A stretch of DNA of 64,000 nt from JBNAVJ01 sp049700455 (GTDB lineage Bacteria; Bacteroidota; Ignavibacteria; Tepidaquicellales; Tepidaquicellaceae): the NCBI GenBank assembly GCA_049700455.1, contig JBNAVJ010000004.1:1-64000 (forward strand), given 5' to 3'. The notes beneath the pieces were generated by a model. The model saw nothing but the letters and a program-made list of their open reading frames with translations. It searched no databases and was not told where the DNA came from. Below, piece after piece: positions 7,917-17,375 of this stretch. The first letter of the stretch is position 1. Each line of letters begins with the position of its first letter. Made by a program: the position numbers and the translations under genes.

Positions 7917-8158
7917 TATATATTATGGGTGTAAGATAGTCAAGAAACTGATATTAATTGAATATTTCTGTTATAACAAGTATTACTATTTCATCGAGTT
8001 GAAAATTATCTTTTGTGGTACAATTAAATTGCCTCCGGGGAGATAAAATTATGTTTAATGTTTTGCTGTTATAAATTATTTTATGGCTACTTACTGAACT
8101 AAGAGATTTTCCTTAGGTATAAAACGGGAAGCAAAGTTTTATTTAACAAAAACAAACT

Positions 8159-10066
8159 ATGTTTATTAAAATGTTTCAAAGGGCATTTATAACTGCTATT
8201 ATTGTATTAATAGCAGCAAATAGCTTCTCACAGGATTACTATTTTGTTCCTAAAGAAATTCGAGCAGCTATAAAAAATAACACGCGAACTAACAGCGGTT
8301 TACCGGGCAGTAAGTACTGGCAAAATAAATCTCAATACAGGATTGAAGCTCTTGTGGACTTTTATTCCTATGTTCTTTATGGTAAGGAACAAATCTCTTA
8401 CTATAATAATAGTCCTGATGACCTTTATGATATTGTGATAAGAACTTATCAAGATTTTGCTATTGCCGGGAAATCCCGTGATTGGGAAATTACAGAAAAG
8501 GATTTTACAGAAGGAATGGTAATTAAGCATTTAAGAATTAACAATCAGCCATACGACTTAGCAGATAAAAATGTTGTTCGAAGAGCTGGTACTAATATGT
8601 ATCTTAAACTTTACAGTCCAATCAAATCAAATTCGTCAGCTGTTTTAGAAATAGAATGGGAGTTTACCATTCCTGGTGAGAACTTTCCACGAATGGGTAG
8701 ATATGATTCAACTGCTATGATGATTGCTTATTGGTATCCTCAAATTAGTGTATATGACGATATTGATGGTTGGGATAAAACGGATTATAAGGGACAGGTA
8801 GAATTTTACAATGATTTTAATGATTATGATGTAAGCATAAAAACCAATAAATCAGGCGTGATTGTTTGGGCAACTGGAACCTTGAAAAATCCCGAAGAGG
8901 TTTTTACACAAAAGTTTCTCAGCTATTACAATTCTTCGCAGAAAAACCTGATTACTATTTCCGACCTCCCAAAGATAAAGGAATTTACCACATCTGCGGA
9001 AACAGGTGAATGGAAATACACTGCTTTTGGTGTCCCGGATTTTGTGTTTTCTTTGAGTGACCACTATCTATGGGATCGTAATGTGATTCAGCTACAAAGC
9101 GGAAAAACTGTAACGGTGAATGTGGCTTATAAATCCTCTTCCTACTGGTACAAATATGTAATTGATATTGCTTCTCAAATTATTCAGTATCTTTCTAATG
9201 AAATGCCCGGAATAGAGTTTCCCTTTTCTGCGATGACCGTATTTAATGGGGAAGGGGGTATGGAATACCCTATGATGGTGAATGATGGTACAACGGATAC
9301 GTGGGAATCGACAGTGTTTTTAACTGCACATGAGATTTCGCATACATATTTCCCGTTTTATATGGGAATTAATGAGAGAAAATATGCCTGGATGGATGAA
9401 GGGTGGGCTGTGTTTTTGCCTATGGAATTCCAAACAAGAGTTGGGAGACAAAATCCTGAAGGACTTTCTAATTTTCAGTATGATGTGAAACAACGAAACG
9501 TTAAGAATTATTTAACGTACGCTGGTAGTTTTTATGACTTTCCTTTGCTTGCAGTGTCATCTGTATTACGTGCACCAACCTATAGACATAATTCTTATAG
9601 CAAGGCTGCTTTAGTTTATGATTTACTCGAACAAATATTGGGGGAAAAAGAGTTTAAATTTGCTTTACAATCTTATATCAATATATGGAATGGTAAACAT
9701 CCTACCCCTTTTGATTTCTTTAACATTATTGAAAACATCTCAGGAAAAAATCTCAAGTGGTTCTGGAAAAGATGTTTTATGGAATATAATGTTGCTGACC
9801 TTGAAATTAAAGATGCCACTATTCGTGATGGAATACTTACATTGAGGATTTTTAATAGAGGTGGTCTCCCTTTACCTCTTTGTATATCGGTTTCAATGGA
9901 CTCTGGCAATAGCATTATTGTAACTGATAGTCCTGAAATTTGGAAAGATACTAACATTAAAGAATATTCTATCGAATTGCATAATAAGAAGCCTGTAACA
10001 ATTACTCTGGGGAATCTCTATATACCGGATATTGATACTACAAATAATATATTTCAGTTTGAATAG
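8159..10066 (+). CDS. Secreted M1-family metallopeptidase
   Basis: This is a predicted exported zinc aminopeptidase of family M1. A signal peptide covers about residues 1-24, ending NSFSQ. An N-terminal beta domain is followed by the substrate-recognition motif GGMEYP (equivalent to GAMEN) and the zinc motif HEISH, with the distal zinc ligand Glu in WMDEGWAVF about 18 residues further on. At 635 residues it is of the shorter bacterial type. There is no T9SS sorting domain, so it may stay periplasmic or outer-membrane associated. It stands alone, with long gene-free stretches on both sides. Confidence 0.9.
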   Translation: MFIKMFQRAFITAIIVLIAANSFSQDYYFVPKEIRAAIKNNTRTNSGLPGSKYWQNKSQYRIEALVDFYSYVLYGKEQISYYNNSPDDLYDIVIRTYQDFAIAGKSRDWEITEKDFTEGMVIKHLRINNQPYDLADKNVVRRAGTNMYLKLYSPIKSNSSAVLEIEWEFTIPGENFPRMGRYDSTAMMIAYWYPQISVYDDIDGWDKTDYKGQVEFYNDFNDYDVSIKTNKSGVIVWATGTLKNPEEVFTQKFLSYYNSSQKNLITISDLPKIKEFTTSAETGEWKYTAFGVPDFVFSLSDHYLWDRNVIQLQSGKTVTVNVAYKSSSYWYKYVIDIASQIIQYLSNEMPGIEFPFSAMTVFNGEGGMEYPMMVNDGTTDTWESTVFLTAHEISHTYFPFYMGINERKYAWMDEGWAVFLPMEFQTRVGRQNPEGLSNFQYDVKQRNVKNYLTYAGSFYDFPLLAVSSVLRAPTYRHNSYSKAALVYDLLEQILGEKEFKFALQSYINIWNGKHPTPFDFFNIIENISGKNLKWFWKRCFMEYNVADLEIKDATIRDGILTLRIFNRGGLPLPLCISVSMDSGNSIIVTDSPEIWKDTNIKEYSIELHNKKPVTITLGNLYIPDIDTTNNIFQFE

Positions 10067-10389
10067 ATATTGATATTGAAAAGTATATTAGCATTTTGGT
10101 AAGTTTTATTTAGCCCTTTATATAACTAAAGCTACAGATGGCATAATTTATGGTATTTTGAGAGACTATTAATTTCTACACTTAAGAGAAGAGATAATAA
10201 TGCGAAATTTGCCATCCGAAGATAATGGAAATTCATCAGTCTGAAATCGAGGTTGAGGCTGAGAAGAACTTCAAAAAATATCCTCATATTTGAAATTGTC
10301 AACATCTGGATTATAATATACTGAAAAGCGTGCTAAGGCTCAATATTATATGATTTTATTTTTGATTTAAGTTAGTTAGATTTTGTTTA
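10067..10389. other. 323-bp gene-free region between the M1 peptidase and PASTA genes
   Basis: No credible gene is visible. It contains an imperfect inverted repeat, GATGGCATAATTT (10137-10149) and AAATTTGCCATC (10205-10216), and a -7-like TATTTTTG at 10357-10364 about 26 bases before the PASTA gene start. A 22-codon ATG frame at 10225-10293 has no ribosome binding site and is not called. Confidence 0.5.
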
Positions 10390-11385
10390 ATGTGGAAGAA
10401 ACTTGCAATAATTTTTGGCATTGTTGTCTTTTTAATTATTCTTTTCAACAATGTTCTGATGCCCTGGTATGTGCGGCACTCAGTTCTTGTTAAAGTGCCA
10501 AATGTTGTTGGCTTAAGATATGATGAAGCAAAAAAGGTTCTTGAGTCAGCAGGGCTTGATATGAAGCAAGGGAACATCAGGTATGATGAGAGTAAGCCAT
10601 TTGGAGAGGTGCTTGAGCAGTTACCACCGCCAGATGAGATGGTCAAATATGGCAGGAGAGTCTATGTTGTTATCTGTGGTGGGGAACAGATGATAGAAGT
10701 GCCTAAACTGGTCGGAAGATCTTTGCGGGATGCTAAATTTGTTCTTGAACAGAGAAACTTACAGATTGGAGAAGTTGTTAAACAGTTCTCCAATGAGTTT
10801 CCTGAAGATGTGATTATACGACAGGTACAGCAACCAGGTAGTAAAGTGAAAAAATCTACTAAAATAGATTTGATTGTAAGTAATGGGCCGCAAGTAGGTG
10901 ATATTATTATTCCTGATTTAATTGGAAAGAAGGTTGAAGAAGCAAAAAAGATACTCGCTGAAAAGAAGCTGCAAATGGGAAAAATTACATATCAACCAAG
11001 TGATAAACCTGTTGGAGTAATAATAGATCAGTATCCTTTGAAGGATAAATCAGCTAAGGAAAATGCAACTGTCGATGTTATAGTTTCAAAGAAGAAGAGC
11101 ATTGATGTAACTAAGATAGAAGAAAGTTTGAAAAACGAAGGACAGGAAGAAATTGACCAAAAACGTGCAAAAGAAAAGAGCAAAGATGAAAAATCTCAAC
11201 AGGATATAAAGCCGAAGGATAAGGATACCCATGACCCCTCAACTGACAAATCTAAAGACAGTAAAGATAAGCATCCATCAGAGAAGACTCAGATAAAGGA
11301 ACCTACAAAAGAAACTGATACAAAAAAGAAAACAGAAACCCCGAAAGTTCCACCAACTACCAAAGACAAAAAAAACTCTAATTGA
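10390..11385 (+). CDS. Membrane-anchored PASTA-domain protein with Lys-rich tail
   Basis: This is a predicted cell-wall-sensing or binding protein. One N-terminal membrane helix (about residues 5-23) is followed by three PASTA repeats (about 35-95, 97-165, 168-235), each starting with a V/IPxxxG motif such as VPNVVGLRYDEA, VPKLVGRSLRDA and IPDLIGKKVEEA. About 95 C-terminal residues are low-complexity and Lys/Asp/Ser/Thr-rich. No kinase or transpeptidase domain is present, unlike PknB or PBP2x. It is followed after 3 bases by rpe and heads a long co-directional run. PASTA domains bind muropeptides or beta-lactams in known proteins; that role is only inferred here. Confidence 0.87.
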   Translation: MWKKLAIIFGIVVFLIILFNNVLMPWYVRHSVLVKVPNVVGLRYDEAKKVLESAGLDMKQGNIRYDESKPFGEVLEQLPPPDEMVKYGRRVYVVICGGEQMIEVPKLVGRSLRDAKFVLEQRNLQIGEVVKQFSNEFPEDVIIRQVQQPGSKVKKSTKIDLIVSNGPQVGDIIIPDLIGKKVEEAKKILAEKKLQMGKITYQPSDKPVGVIIDQYPLKDKSAKENATVDVIVSKKKSIDVTKIEESLKNEGQEEIDQKRAKEKSKDEKSQQDIKPKDKDTHDPSTDKSKDSKDKHPSEKTQIKEPTKETDTKKKTETPKVPPTTKDKKNSN

Positions 11386-11388
11386 TAT

Positions 11389-12045
11389 ATGTCGAAAAAA
11401 ATCTCTCCTTCAATATTATCAGCTGATTTTAGTAAGTTAGGCGAAGAAATAAAGGAAATAGAAGTTGCTGGAGCTGATATGATTCATTGTGATATTATGG
11501 ATGGACATTTTGTACCAAACATAAGTTATGGTCCATACATAGTGAAAACAGTTGATAGAATTAGTCGTCTTCCACTTGATGTGCATCTAATGATAGAACA
11601 TCCGGAGCATTTCATATCAGATTTTGTAAATGCTGGAGCCGAATATATTTCTGTACATTATGAAAATAATTATCATCTTGACAGGATTATAAATTATATA
11701 AAGTCATATAAGGTAAAAGCTGGAGTGGCTTTAAATCCTGCAACACCGGTTGATGTTTTAACTGAGATTATTGATAATCTTGATTTTGTGTTGTTAATGA
11801 GTGTGAATCCAGGATTTGGAGGGCAAAAGTTTATTAGTTATGTATTACAAAAGATTTCAACTCTTGATGCAGTGAGAACTGAAAGAAAAGGCAAATTCTT
11901 AATTGAGGTCGATGGTGGTATAGGAAGTGAGAATGCCAGAGAAATTGCTGAAGCAGGTGCGGATATACTGGTTTGTGGTGCTTCAATATTCATGTCAGCA
12001 GATAAAGCAGCAGAACTGAAGAAAATTAAGAATGCAATAAGTTAG
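11389..12045 (+). CDS. rpe: Ribulose-phosphate 3-epimerase
   Basis: This is a cytosolic TIM-barrel enzyme that interconverts ribulose 5-phosphate and xylulose 5-phosphate in the pentose phosphate pathway. The signatures are SPSILSADFSKLGEEI at the N-terminus, DIMDGHFVPNISYGP (metal and catalytic Asp), DVHLMIEHPE, MSVNPGFGGQKFI and EVDGGIGSENA. The 218-residue length is standard. It sits 3 bases from both neighbours (the PASTA gene and nnr). Confidence 0.96.
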   Translation: MSKKISPSILSADFSKLGEEIKEIEVAGADMIHCDIMDGHFVPNISYGPYIVKTVDRISRLPLDVHLMIEHPEHFISDFVNAGAEYISVHYENNYHLDRIINYIKSYKVKAGVALNPATPVDVLTEIIDNLDFVLLMSVNPGFGGQKFISYVLQKISTLDAVRTERKGKFLIEVDGGIGSENAREIAEAGADILVCGASIFMSADKAAELKKIKNAIS

Positions 12046-12048
12046 TGT

Positions 12049-13623
12049 ATGAAAAGTGTGTTTTATAATCATAAAGTTTTAGAAATTGAGAAGGACATCA
12101 TTGAGTCACTGGGTCTCCCCTCTATTATTTTAATGGAAAATGCGGGTAAAAATGCTGCCTTGTTCATCCTCGATATTATAAGGAAATATTCCATCAATAG
12201 TGTGATGGTTCTAGCAGGGAGAGGTAACAATGCGGGTGATAGTTTTGTAATAAGCCGATTTTTAGCGATAAATAATATTGCAACAGATGTAATGTTGTTT
12301 TATGATGATATTGATTTTAAAGGGGACTGTCTGATAAATTACAATATTTGTAAATATTTTTCTAAAAAGCATCTTATCAGATTTCATAAAGTTGAGTCGG
12401 AATCTACCTTAAGGACTTATTTTGAAGGTCGTAGTGAGAAGGTATTGATTATCGATGGGATTTTTGGGATTGGTTTCAAAGGAGAACTTGAGAAACGTTT
12501 GGAGAATGTTTTTGATTACATAAATTCACTTGCGAATAAAATTGTAGTAGCGATAGACACACCAAGTGGATTAGCTCATTATGCGGAGTGTAATCAGATG
12601 TTGCGTGCAGATTATACAGTAACAATGGGAGTTAAAAAGGTTAATTCATTATTTGAGGAGGGCAAGGTTGCAAGTGGGAAAGTTGTCGTTGTTGACATTG
12701 GAATCCCAGTAGAGGAGTTTGAAGTAAGAAATGTTGATAGGATATATGAACTTGAATTTACTGATATAGGCAGACATATCCCACATAGAAGTGTTATTTC
12801 TAATAAATACAGGAATGGAAAAGTCTTTGTTCTTGCTGGGTCACGGGGATTTACTGGGGCGGCTTATTTGTGTAGTGTTTCGTGTTTAAGAGCAGGTGCG
12901 GGAGCAGTAATACTTGGAATACCTGAATCATTAAATGCTATTCTTGAAGAAAAGACAACAGAAGTGATTACCTTCCCTTTGCCAGAAACTGCTGCAATAA
13001 CCTTCTCAATGAAAACATTTGATGTATCGAAAGAAAAAATAGATTGGGCTGATGTTGTGTTGACTGGGCCCGGTATAGGAAGAGAACAGGAAACAATGGT
13101 ATTAGTCAGACAATTACTTAAACAATACGTGGACAAGAAATTTGTTGTTGATGCAGATGGACTATTTGCACTGAAAAGCGATCTTGAGGTATTGAAGGGA
13201 AGACAAACAAAAGTAATTTTAACTCCTCATCACGGTGAATTTTCAACTTTAGCGGGTCTATCAGTTCAAGAGCTTAAAAGAAACCTTGTTGAGAGAGCAA
13301 GAGAGTTTGCAAGGCAATATGATGTTATACTTGTTTTAAAAGGTTCTCCTACAATAATTACTGATGGTACAGAGGTATACATAAATCCATTTGGACGTGA
13401 AAATCTTGCTACGGTGGGCAGTGGAGATGTGTTGAGTGGAATTATTGCTGCAGTGTATGCTAATTCATCAGATGCACTGGGTGCTGCAATAGTGGGAGTA
13501 GGGATTCATTCGTTATGTGGGGATTATTTATATGAGTTGAAAGGACAGAGTTCAACTCTGGCATCGGATTTAATTACTGTGATTCCTTTGATAAAAAAGC
13601 GACTGATAGATGAAAAAATTTGA
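12049..13623 (+). CDS. nnr: Bifunctional NAD(P)H-hydrate epimerase / ADP-dependent dehydratase
   Basis: This enzyme repairs hydrated NAD(P)H. The N-terminal YjeF_N epimerase domain (about 1-215) shows IMENAGKNAA, GRGNNAGDSFVISR and DTPSGL. The C-terminal ribokinase-like dehydratase domain (about 235-520) shows AGSRGFTGAA, GPGIG, LTPHHGEFSTL, VLKGSPT and TVGSGDVLSGIIAA (ADP and catalytic Asp). At 524 residues both halves look intact. It overlaps the downstream VanZ-like gene by 14 bases, implying coupled translation. Confidence 0.94.
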   Translation: MKSVFYNHKVLEIEKDIIESLGLPSIILMENAGKNAALFILDIIRKYSINSVMVLAGRGNNAGDSFVISRFLAINNIATDVMLFYDDIDFKGDCLINYNICKYFSKKHLIRFHKVESESTLRTYFEGRSEKVLIIDGIFGIGFKGELEKRLENVFDYINSLANKIVVAIDTPSGLAHYAECNQMLRADYTVTMGVKKVNSLFEEGKVASGKVVVVDIGIPVEEFEVRNVDRIYELEFTDIGRHIPHRSVISNKYRNGKVFVLAGSRGFTGAAYLCSVSCLRAGAGAVILGIPESLNAILEEKTTEVITFPLPETAAITFSMKTFDVSKEKIDWADVVLTGPGIGREQETMVLVRQLLKQYVDKKFVVDADGLFALKSDLEVLKGRQTKVILTPHHGEFSTLAGLSVQELKRNLVERAREFARQYDVILVLKGSPTIITDGTEVYINPFGRENLATVGSGDVLSGIIAAVYANSSDALGAAIVGVGIHSLCGDYLYELKGQSSTLASDLITVIPLIKKRLIDEKI

Positions 13624-14014
13624 CTTTGTAAAATATCATTTACCATTGTGGTTAATGCTGGTAGGGATCTTTGTTCTTTCATCAATACCGTCTGATAAAT
13701 TGCCCGAGTTGAGTTTTACTTTTGAAGATAAATTAATTCACATAATATTATTTTTTGTATTGTTTTTTTGTTTTGTATGGTCACTAAGACATCAGAAAAC
13801 ATTTGCAACTTTGTCGAGACATTTTATGTTAGCTTCGTTGATATTTACGATTTTATATGGCCTTTTTGACGAGTTTCATCAATATTTTGTTCCAAACAGG
13901 ACAAGTGATATATACGATTGGTTTGCCGACAGTACCGGTGCGGTGCTTGCATTCCTGGTGCTGATTTTCTACTTAAGTAAAACACGAAAAAACGCCTATG
14001 ATACAACTATCTGA
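13610..14014 (+). CDS. VanZ-like membrane protein
   Basis: This is a 134-residue integral membrane protein with about four helices. It carries the VanZ-family signature DEFHQYFVPNRTSDIYDWFADSTGA (given here as the span at about 87-110 with key Asp/Glu, His and Arg residues). The first helix contains LSSIPS, common in this family. VanZ proteins give low-level teicoplanin resistance in some Gram-positives; in Gram-negatives their function is unknown. It overlaps nnr upstream (14 bases) and nuoN downstream (17 bases). Confidence 0.8.
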   Translation: MKKFDFVKYHLPLWLMLVGIFVLSSIPSDKLPELSFTFEDKLIHIILFFVLFFCFVWSLRHQKTFATLSRHFMLASLIFTILYGLFDEFHQYFVPNRTSDIYDWFADSTGAVLAFLVLIFYLSKTRKNAYDTTI

Positions 14015-15422
14015 ACTGCGTTATCTATTACCTTTTCTGGTGGTTTTTGCGGGAATATTCATCGCTTTGCTTGTGTTTTTGGTTATCAAGAACAAGATTA
14101 TCCAATATGGAAGTTCTGTCCTTGTGCTTTTTATTGGCTTTTTATCAAACTTTTATTTAATTGATAAAGAGGTAATTATTCTTGGTGAATCTTTAAAGAT
14201 TACTAATGTCACAGTCTTTTTTAGTGCGCTGGTATTTCTTATGACTTTATTGACAGTGCTTGTATCTTATCAGTACCTGCAAAAATACTCTTCTAATTTC
14301 TTTGAATATTACCTTGTTGTTATGTTTGCTTTACTCGGGATGCTTGTATTGATATTTGCAAATGATTTATTGTTGGTATTTTTGGGTATTGAAACAATGT
14401 CAATTAGTTTCTACATCCTTGCCGGGTTTTTCCGCAAGACAATAAAATCTAATGAGTCTGCTGTGAAATATTTTTTGATGGGAGCATTTATGACCGGATT
14501 CCTCCTTTTTGGAATTGCTATTATTTTCGGTATGACCGGGGAAACAAATATATCCAGGATTTTAACACATAATGTTCTTTTTAGACAACCTGTTTTTCTG
14601 GTTGGGACGGGGTTTTTGTTTATAGGTATGCTTTTTAAAATAGGTATTTTCCCATTTCATATGTGGATACCGGATGTTTATGAAGGTGCTCCAACGGTTG
14701 TCACTGGACTTTTTTCAACTTCGGGGAAGATTGCTGCTACAAGTTTTCTTGTTGGGATGTTTGTTGATTTAAGTATTCCTGATTATAAAAATCTTTTTGC
14801 ATTTCTTGCAGTTGGAACTTTGTTCGTCAGTAACGTAATTGCTTTATCACAAACAAATATCAAGAGGCTTCTTGCCTATTCCTCTGTTTCAAGTGCAGGC
14901 TTTGTACTTGTTGGTTTAACTTCTATGGATAGTTTTGCTGCAAAGGCAGTGCCATTTTATCTTTTTGCTTATAGTCTTGCTCAGCTGGGGGGTTTTATAC
15001 TGGTAGGGATTCTTGAACAAAGTGATGATGGAAAAGACTACTTGAATCTTAATCTAACTGACTACAGAGGGTTTTTTAAAAAGAATCCACTCTTCACTAT
15101 TTACCTTTCTGTGTTTCTTTTCTCGCTTGGTGGAATGCCTCCATTGCTTGGCTTCTTTGGAAAATACTACCTATTTTATGCAGCAGTTAAAGTCGATTTA
15201 ATCTGGCTTGCTGTAATTGCAATTTTAATGAGCGTGATTGCAATGTACTATTATATCCGAATAATTGTGCTAATGTGGTTTTATGAAGAAACTGAAAAAA
15301 AAATTGCTGTAAAGATTGACCCTTTAACACATTTTACTCTTGCATTATTGGGGATTAGCACAATAATATTGGGATTTTTTCCGCAGTCAATATTTAGTTT
15401 ATTTAACTTAGTTATTAAATGA
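13998..15422 (+). CDS. nuoN: NADH-quinone oxidoreductase subunit N-like antiporter subunit
   Basis: This is a 474-residue polytopic protein of the complex I proton-channel family (NuoL/M/N, Mrp). About 14 membrane helices are visible. Key residues fit NuoN: a conserved Glu in FLGIETMSISFYIL, a Lys in SNESAVKYFLMGA, a mid-membrane Lys in LFKIGIFPFHMWIPDVYEGAP, and LLAYSSVSSAGF. No other nuo gene is in the window, so this copy is separated from the rest of the operon. It overlaps the VanZ-like gene and, by ATGA, the next gene. An orphan antiporter-like paralogue is a less likely alternative. Confidence 0.85.
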   Translation: MIQLSELRYLLPFLVVFAGIFIALLVFLVIKNKIIQYGSSVLVLFIGFLSNFYLIDKEVIILGESLKITNVTVFFSALVFLMTLLTVLVSYQYLQKYSSNFFEYYLVVMFALLGMLVLIFANDLLLVFLGIETMSISFYILAGFFRKTIKSNESAVKYFLMGAFMTGFLLFGIAIIFGMTGETNISRILTHNVLFRQPVFLVGTGFLFIGMLFKIGIFPFHMWIPDVYEGAPTVVTGLFSTSGKIAATSFLVGMFVDLSIPDYKNLFAFLAVGTLFVSNVIALSQTNIKRLLAYSSVSSAGFVLVGLTSMDSFAAKAVPFYLFAYSLAQLGGFILVGILEQSDDGKDYLNLNLTDYRGFFKKNPLFTIYLSVFLFSLGGMPPLLGFFGKYYLFYAAVKVDLIWLAVIAILMSVIAMYYYIRIIVLMWFYEETEKKIAVKIDPLTHFTLALLGISTIILGFFPQSIFSLFNLVIK

Positions 15423-16279
15423 TAGCCGTATTTTTTCTGCTGCTTGGGTTAAGTATACAGCAGAACATTGTAGAGGTAGGGCGTGTCGAGAGTTTCCAGA
15501 ATGCCGTTTCTATTACAGGTGATGGCAAAGGAAACATTTATGTCCTTGATAACCTTAGCAATGAGCTCATCAAATTTACCCCTACGCTGAAAGAGATTAA
15601 AAGAATAGGAAGAAAAGGCTGGACGGCAGGTGAGTTTGATGGTCCTACTTTTGTGGATTGCTCTACGGGACTTGATATTTATGTGTGTGACGGAAAAAAC
15701 TATCGAATACAAAGATTCGATTTAAACCTTTCCTATGTTACTATGTTAGTAACAAATGCAGAGATAATAGATTCCCGTTTTAAGTTTGATACTCCGCTGG
15801 CAAGTACTATTCTGGGTTCTAATATGTATGTATTAGATGGGGAGAACAAAAGAATCGTGGTATATAAAACTCAGAATTATACTCCATTTGGCTCATTTGG
15901 GGGCTTCCAATCTGCTGAACCCTCGTTTGTACAGCCAGTTAAAATTCTGTCTGATAATAATATGAGGTTATATGTTTATGATGCTGGAAGATCTGCAATT
16001 TACATTTATGATAACTTTGGAACTTATATTAAGTATATCACTTATTCCAATATTAAAGGGGTTTCTGTTTTGAATAATTATTTATATATTCTTACTGATG
16101 ATGAGATAATCGAATACAACCTAATCAGGAATTCTTTTGAGTCGATGATAAAAATTAATAATTCTATTGAGAAGGGTACAGTTACAGATATTTTATTTTA
16201 TTCAAAAGAAACAGATAAAAGTTATTTTTTTGTGTTGTACAAAGATAAACTAATTTTATACAAACTAATCACACCATAA
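15419..16279 (+). CDS. Secreted NHL/6-bladed beta-propeller protein
   Basis: This is a 286-residue protein with a short N-terminal hydrophobic signal segment (about residues 1-14), followed by repeated blades such as GDGKGNIYVLDNLSNELIKF, STGLDIYVCDGKNYRIQRFD and GSNMYVLDGENKRIVVY. This pattern is that of NHL or TolB-like six-bladed propellers, which act as binding platforms. It starts in an ATGA overlap with nuoN and its TAA overlaps the ssb ATG by one base (TAATG). No enzymatic motif is visible. The tight coupling to nuoN and ssb may only reflect genome compaction. Confidence 0.7.
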   Translation: MIAVFFLLLGLSIQQNIVEVGRVESFQNAVSITGDGKGNIYVLDNLSNELIKFTPTLKEIKRIGRKGWTAGEFDGPTFVDCSTGLDIYVCDGKNYRIQRFDLNLSYVTMLVTNAEIIDSRFKFDTPLASTILGSNMYVLDGENKRIVVYKTQNYTPFGSFGGFQSAEPSFVQPVKILSDNNMRLYVYDAGRSAIYIYDNFGTYIKYITYSNIKGVSVLNNYLYILTDDEIIEYNLIRNSFESMIKINNSIEKGTVTDILFYSKETDKSYFFVLYKDKLILYKLITP

Positions 16280-16764
16280 TGGCACGAGATCTAAATAAAG
16301 TAATGTTAATAGGCAGAGTAGGTACTGACATAGAACTTAAACGAACAGATAATAACATTGCTTATTTAAGATTTAATCTAGCAACTAATGAGGTCTATAA
16401 AAATGAAAAAGGGGAAAGTGTACAAAAAACCGAGTGGCACAGGGTTGTTATGTGGGGTAAATTGGCTGAGATTGCAAGTTCACTTTTGAAAAAGGGGTCC
16501 CATATTTATGTTGAGGGGAAGCTAAACACCTTTACCTATGAAAAAGGGACGGAGAAATATACAAGTACCCGCATTAACGCAACTGATTTTATCCTTTTTG
16601 ATAAGAAACCTGTAGCTGAAGAGACCCCTGTGAGTGATAATTTAACTCCATTTAATGAAGGGTCGGGGGGCAATAATTTACCTGAAGTCAATGAAAGAGA
16701 TGTTGATAAGGTTTCTGAGGCTAACACCAATGATTTTCCAGATCAGGATGAGCCACCATTTTAA
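16279..16764 (+). CDS. ssb: Single-stranded DNA-binding protein
   Basis: This protein coats single-stranded DNA during replication, repair and recombination. The N-terminal OB fold (about 1-110) shows LNKVMLIGRVGTDIELK, EWHRVVMWGKLAEIA, KGSHIYVEGKL and ATDFILFDKK. A flexible acidic linker ends in the protein-interaction tip DQDEPPF, close to the E. coli DDDIPF. At 161 residues it is a typical homotetrameric SSB. It starts within the stop codon of the upstream gene and lies 8 bases before pgsA. Confidence 0.95.
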   Translation: MARDLNKVMLIGRVGTDIELKRTDNNIAYLRFNLATNEVYKNEKGESVQKTEWHRVVMWGKLAEIASSLLKKGSHIYVEGKLNTFTYEKGTEKYTSTRINATDFILFDKKPVAEETPVSDNLTPFNEGSGGNNLPEVNERDVDKVSEANTNDFPDQDEPPF

Positions 16765-16772
16765 AGTGGGCT

Positions 16773-17375
16773 ATGACTGTTCCAAATGTATTATCAATAT
16801 TGAGAATTATTTTATCACCGATTTTTCTGATTTTGTTTCTTGAAGGGGAAAAATCGGGGAATTGCTTTTACTTTAATACATCCTTGCTGGTGTTTTTTGT
16901 GGCTGTCTTGACTGATTGGTATGATGGCTGGTATGCGCGGAGGTATAAAACCATTACCAGAATTGGAATTTTTCTTGATCCTCTTGCTGATAAGATTCTA
17001 ACTACTTTTGCTTTTATTTTATTCTATATTAAAAATATTATGCCATTATGGATGGTAGTTTTGATTGGATTGAGAGATATTCTTGTTACCACCCTACGTT
17101 CTTATGACGAGTTCAGGGGGATTACCATAAAGACCTCATTTATTGCAAAGGCAAAAACTTTTTTTCAAATGACATATATTTTTGTTATTCTATTTCTTAT
17201 AGTCTTACCGCAATTTCAGAATAGTCCTGCTCTTCAAGACAAAGTTAATGTCTTTTTCAATTCTACAGCAAATTATCTTTTAATGTTATTCATAACTATT
17301 ATCACAGTTTATACTGGTATCGATTACTTTGTAGAAAAAAGGGTCTATCTGAAAAATGAAATTGATAAAACGTAA
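16773..17375 (+). CDS. pgsA: CDP-diacylglycerol-glycerol-3-phosphate 3-phosphatidyltransferase
   Basis: This is an integral membrane enzyme making phosphatidylglycerophosphate. The CDP-alcohol phosphotransferase motif D-x2-DG-x2-AR-x8-G-x3-D-x3-D is complete (DWYDGWYARR at about residues 48-57, then G, IFLDPLAD). The N-terminus MTVPNVLSILRI is family-typical and several hydrophobic helices follow. It overlaps pgpA by 20 bases, so the two consecutive steps of phosphatidylglycerol synthesis are translationally coupled. Confidence 0.94.
   Translation: MTVPNVLSILRIILSPIFLILFLEGEKSGNCFYFNTSLLVFFVAVLTDWYDGWYARRYKTITRIGIFLDPLADKILTTFAFILFYIKNIMPLWMVVLIGLRDILVTTLRSYDEFRGITIKTSFIAKAKTFFQMTYIFVILFLIVLPQFQNSPALQDKVNVFFNSTANYLLMLFITIITVYTGIDYFVEKRVYLKNEIDKT

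Larger units (their letters stand above)
7615..8158. other. 544-bp AT-rich intergenic region with nested inverted repeats
   Basis: This is the longest gene-free stretch of the window, between the divergent TPR lipoprotein and M1 peptidase genes. It holds the minus-strand promoter at 7648-7679. An imperfect 13-base inverted repeat, CTAAGTACACGAC (7706-7718) and GTCGTGTAGTTAG (7904-7916), encloses a perfect 11-base AT-only inverted repeat (7828-7838 with 7851-7861). I find no credible gene, tRNA or DnaA-box cluster. Confidence 0.6.

Noticed and set aside
8051..8074. Seven-codon ATG frame after GGGGAGA, like a leader peptide
   Set aside because: The ribosome binding site is fair, but the frame is 85 bases before the M1 peptidase gene with no attenuator hairpin between them.
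10225..10293. A 22-codon ATG frame in the intergenic region before the PASTA gene
   Set aside because: There is no ribosome binding site, no recognisable motif and a very short length; chance occurrence is likely.
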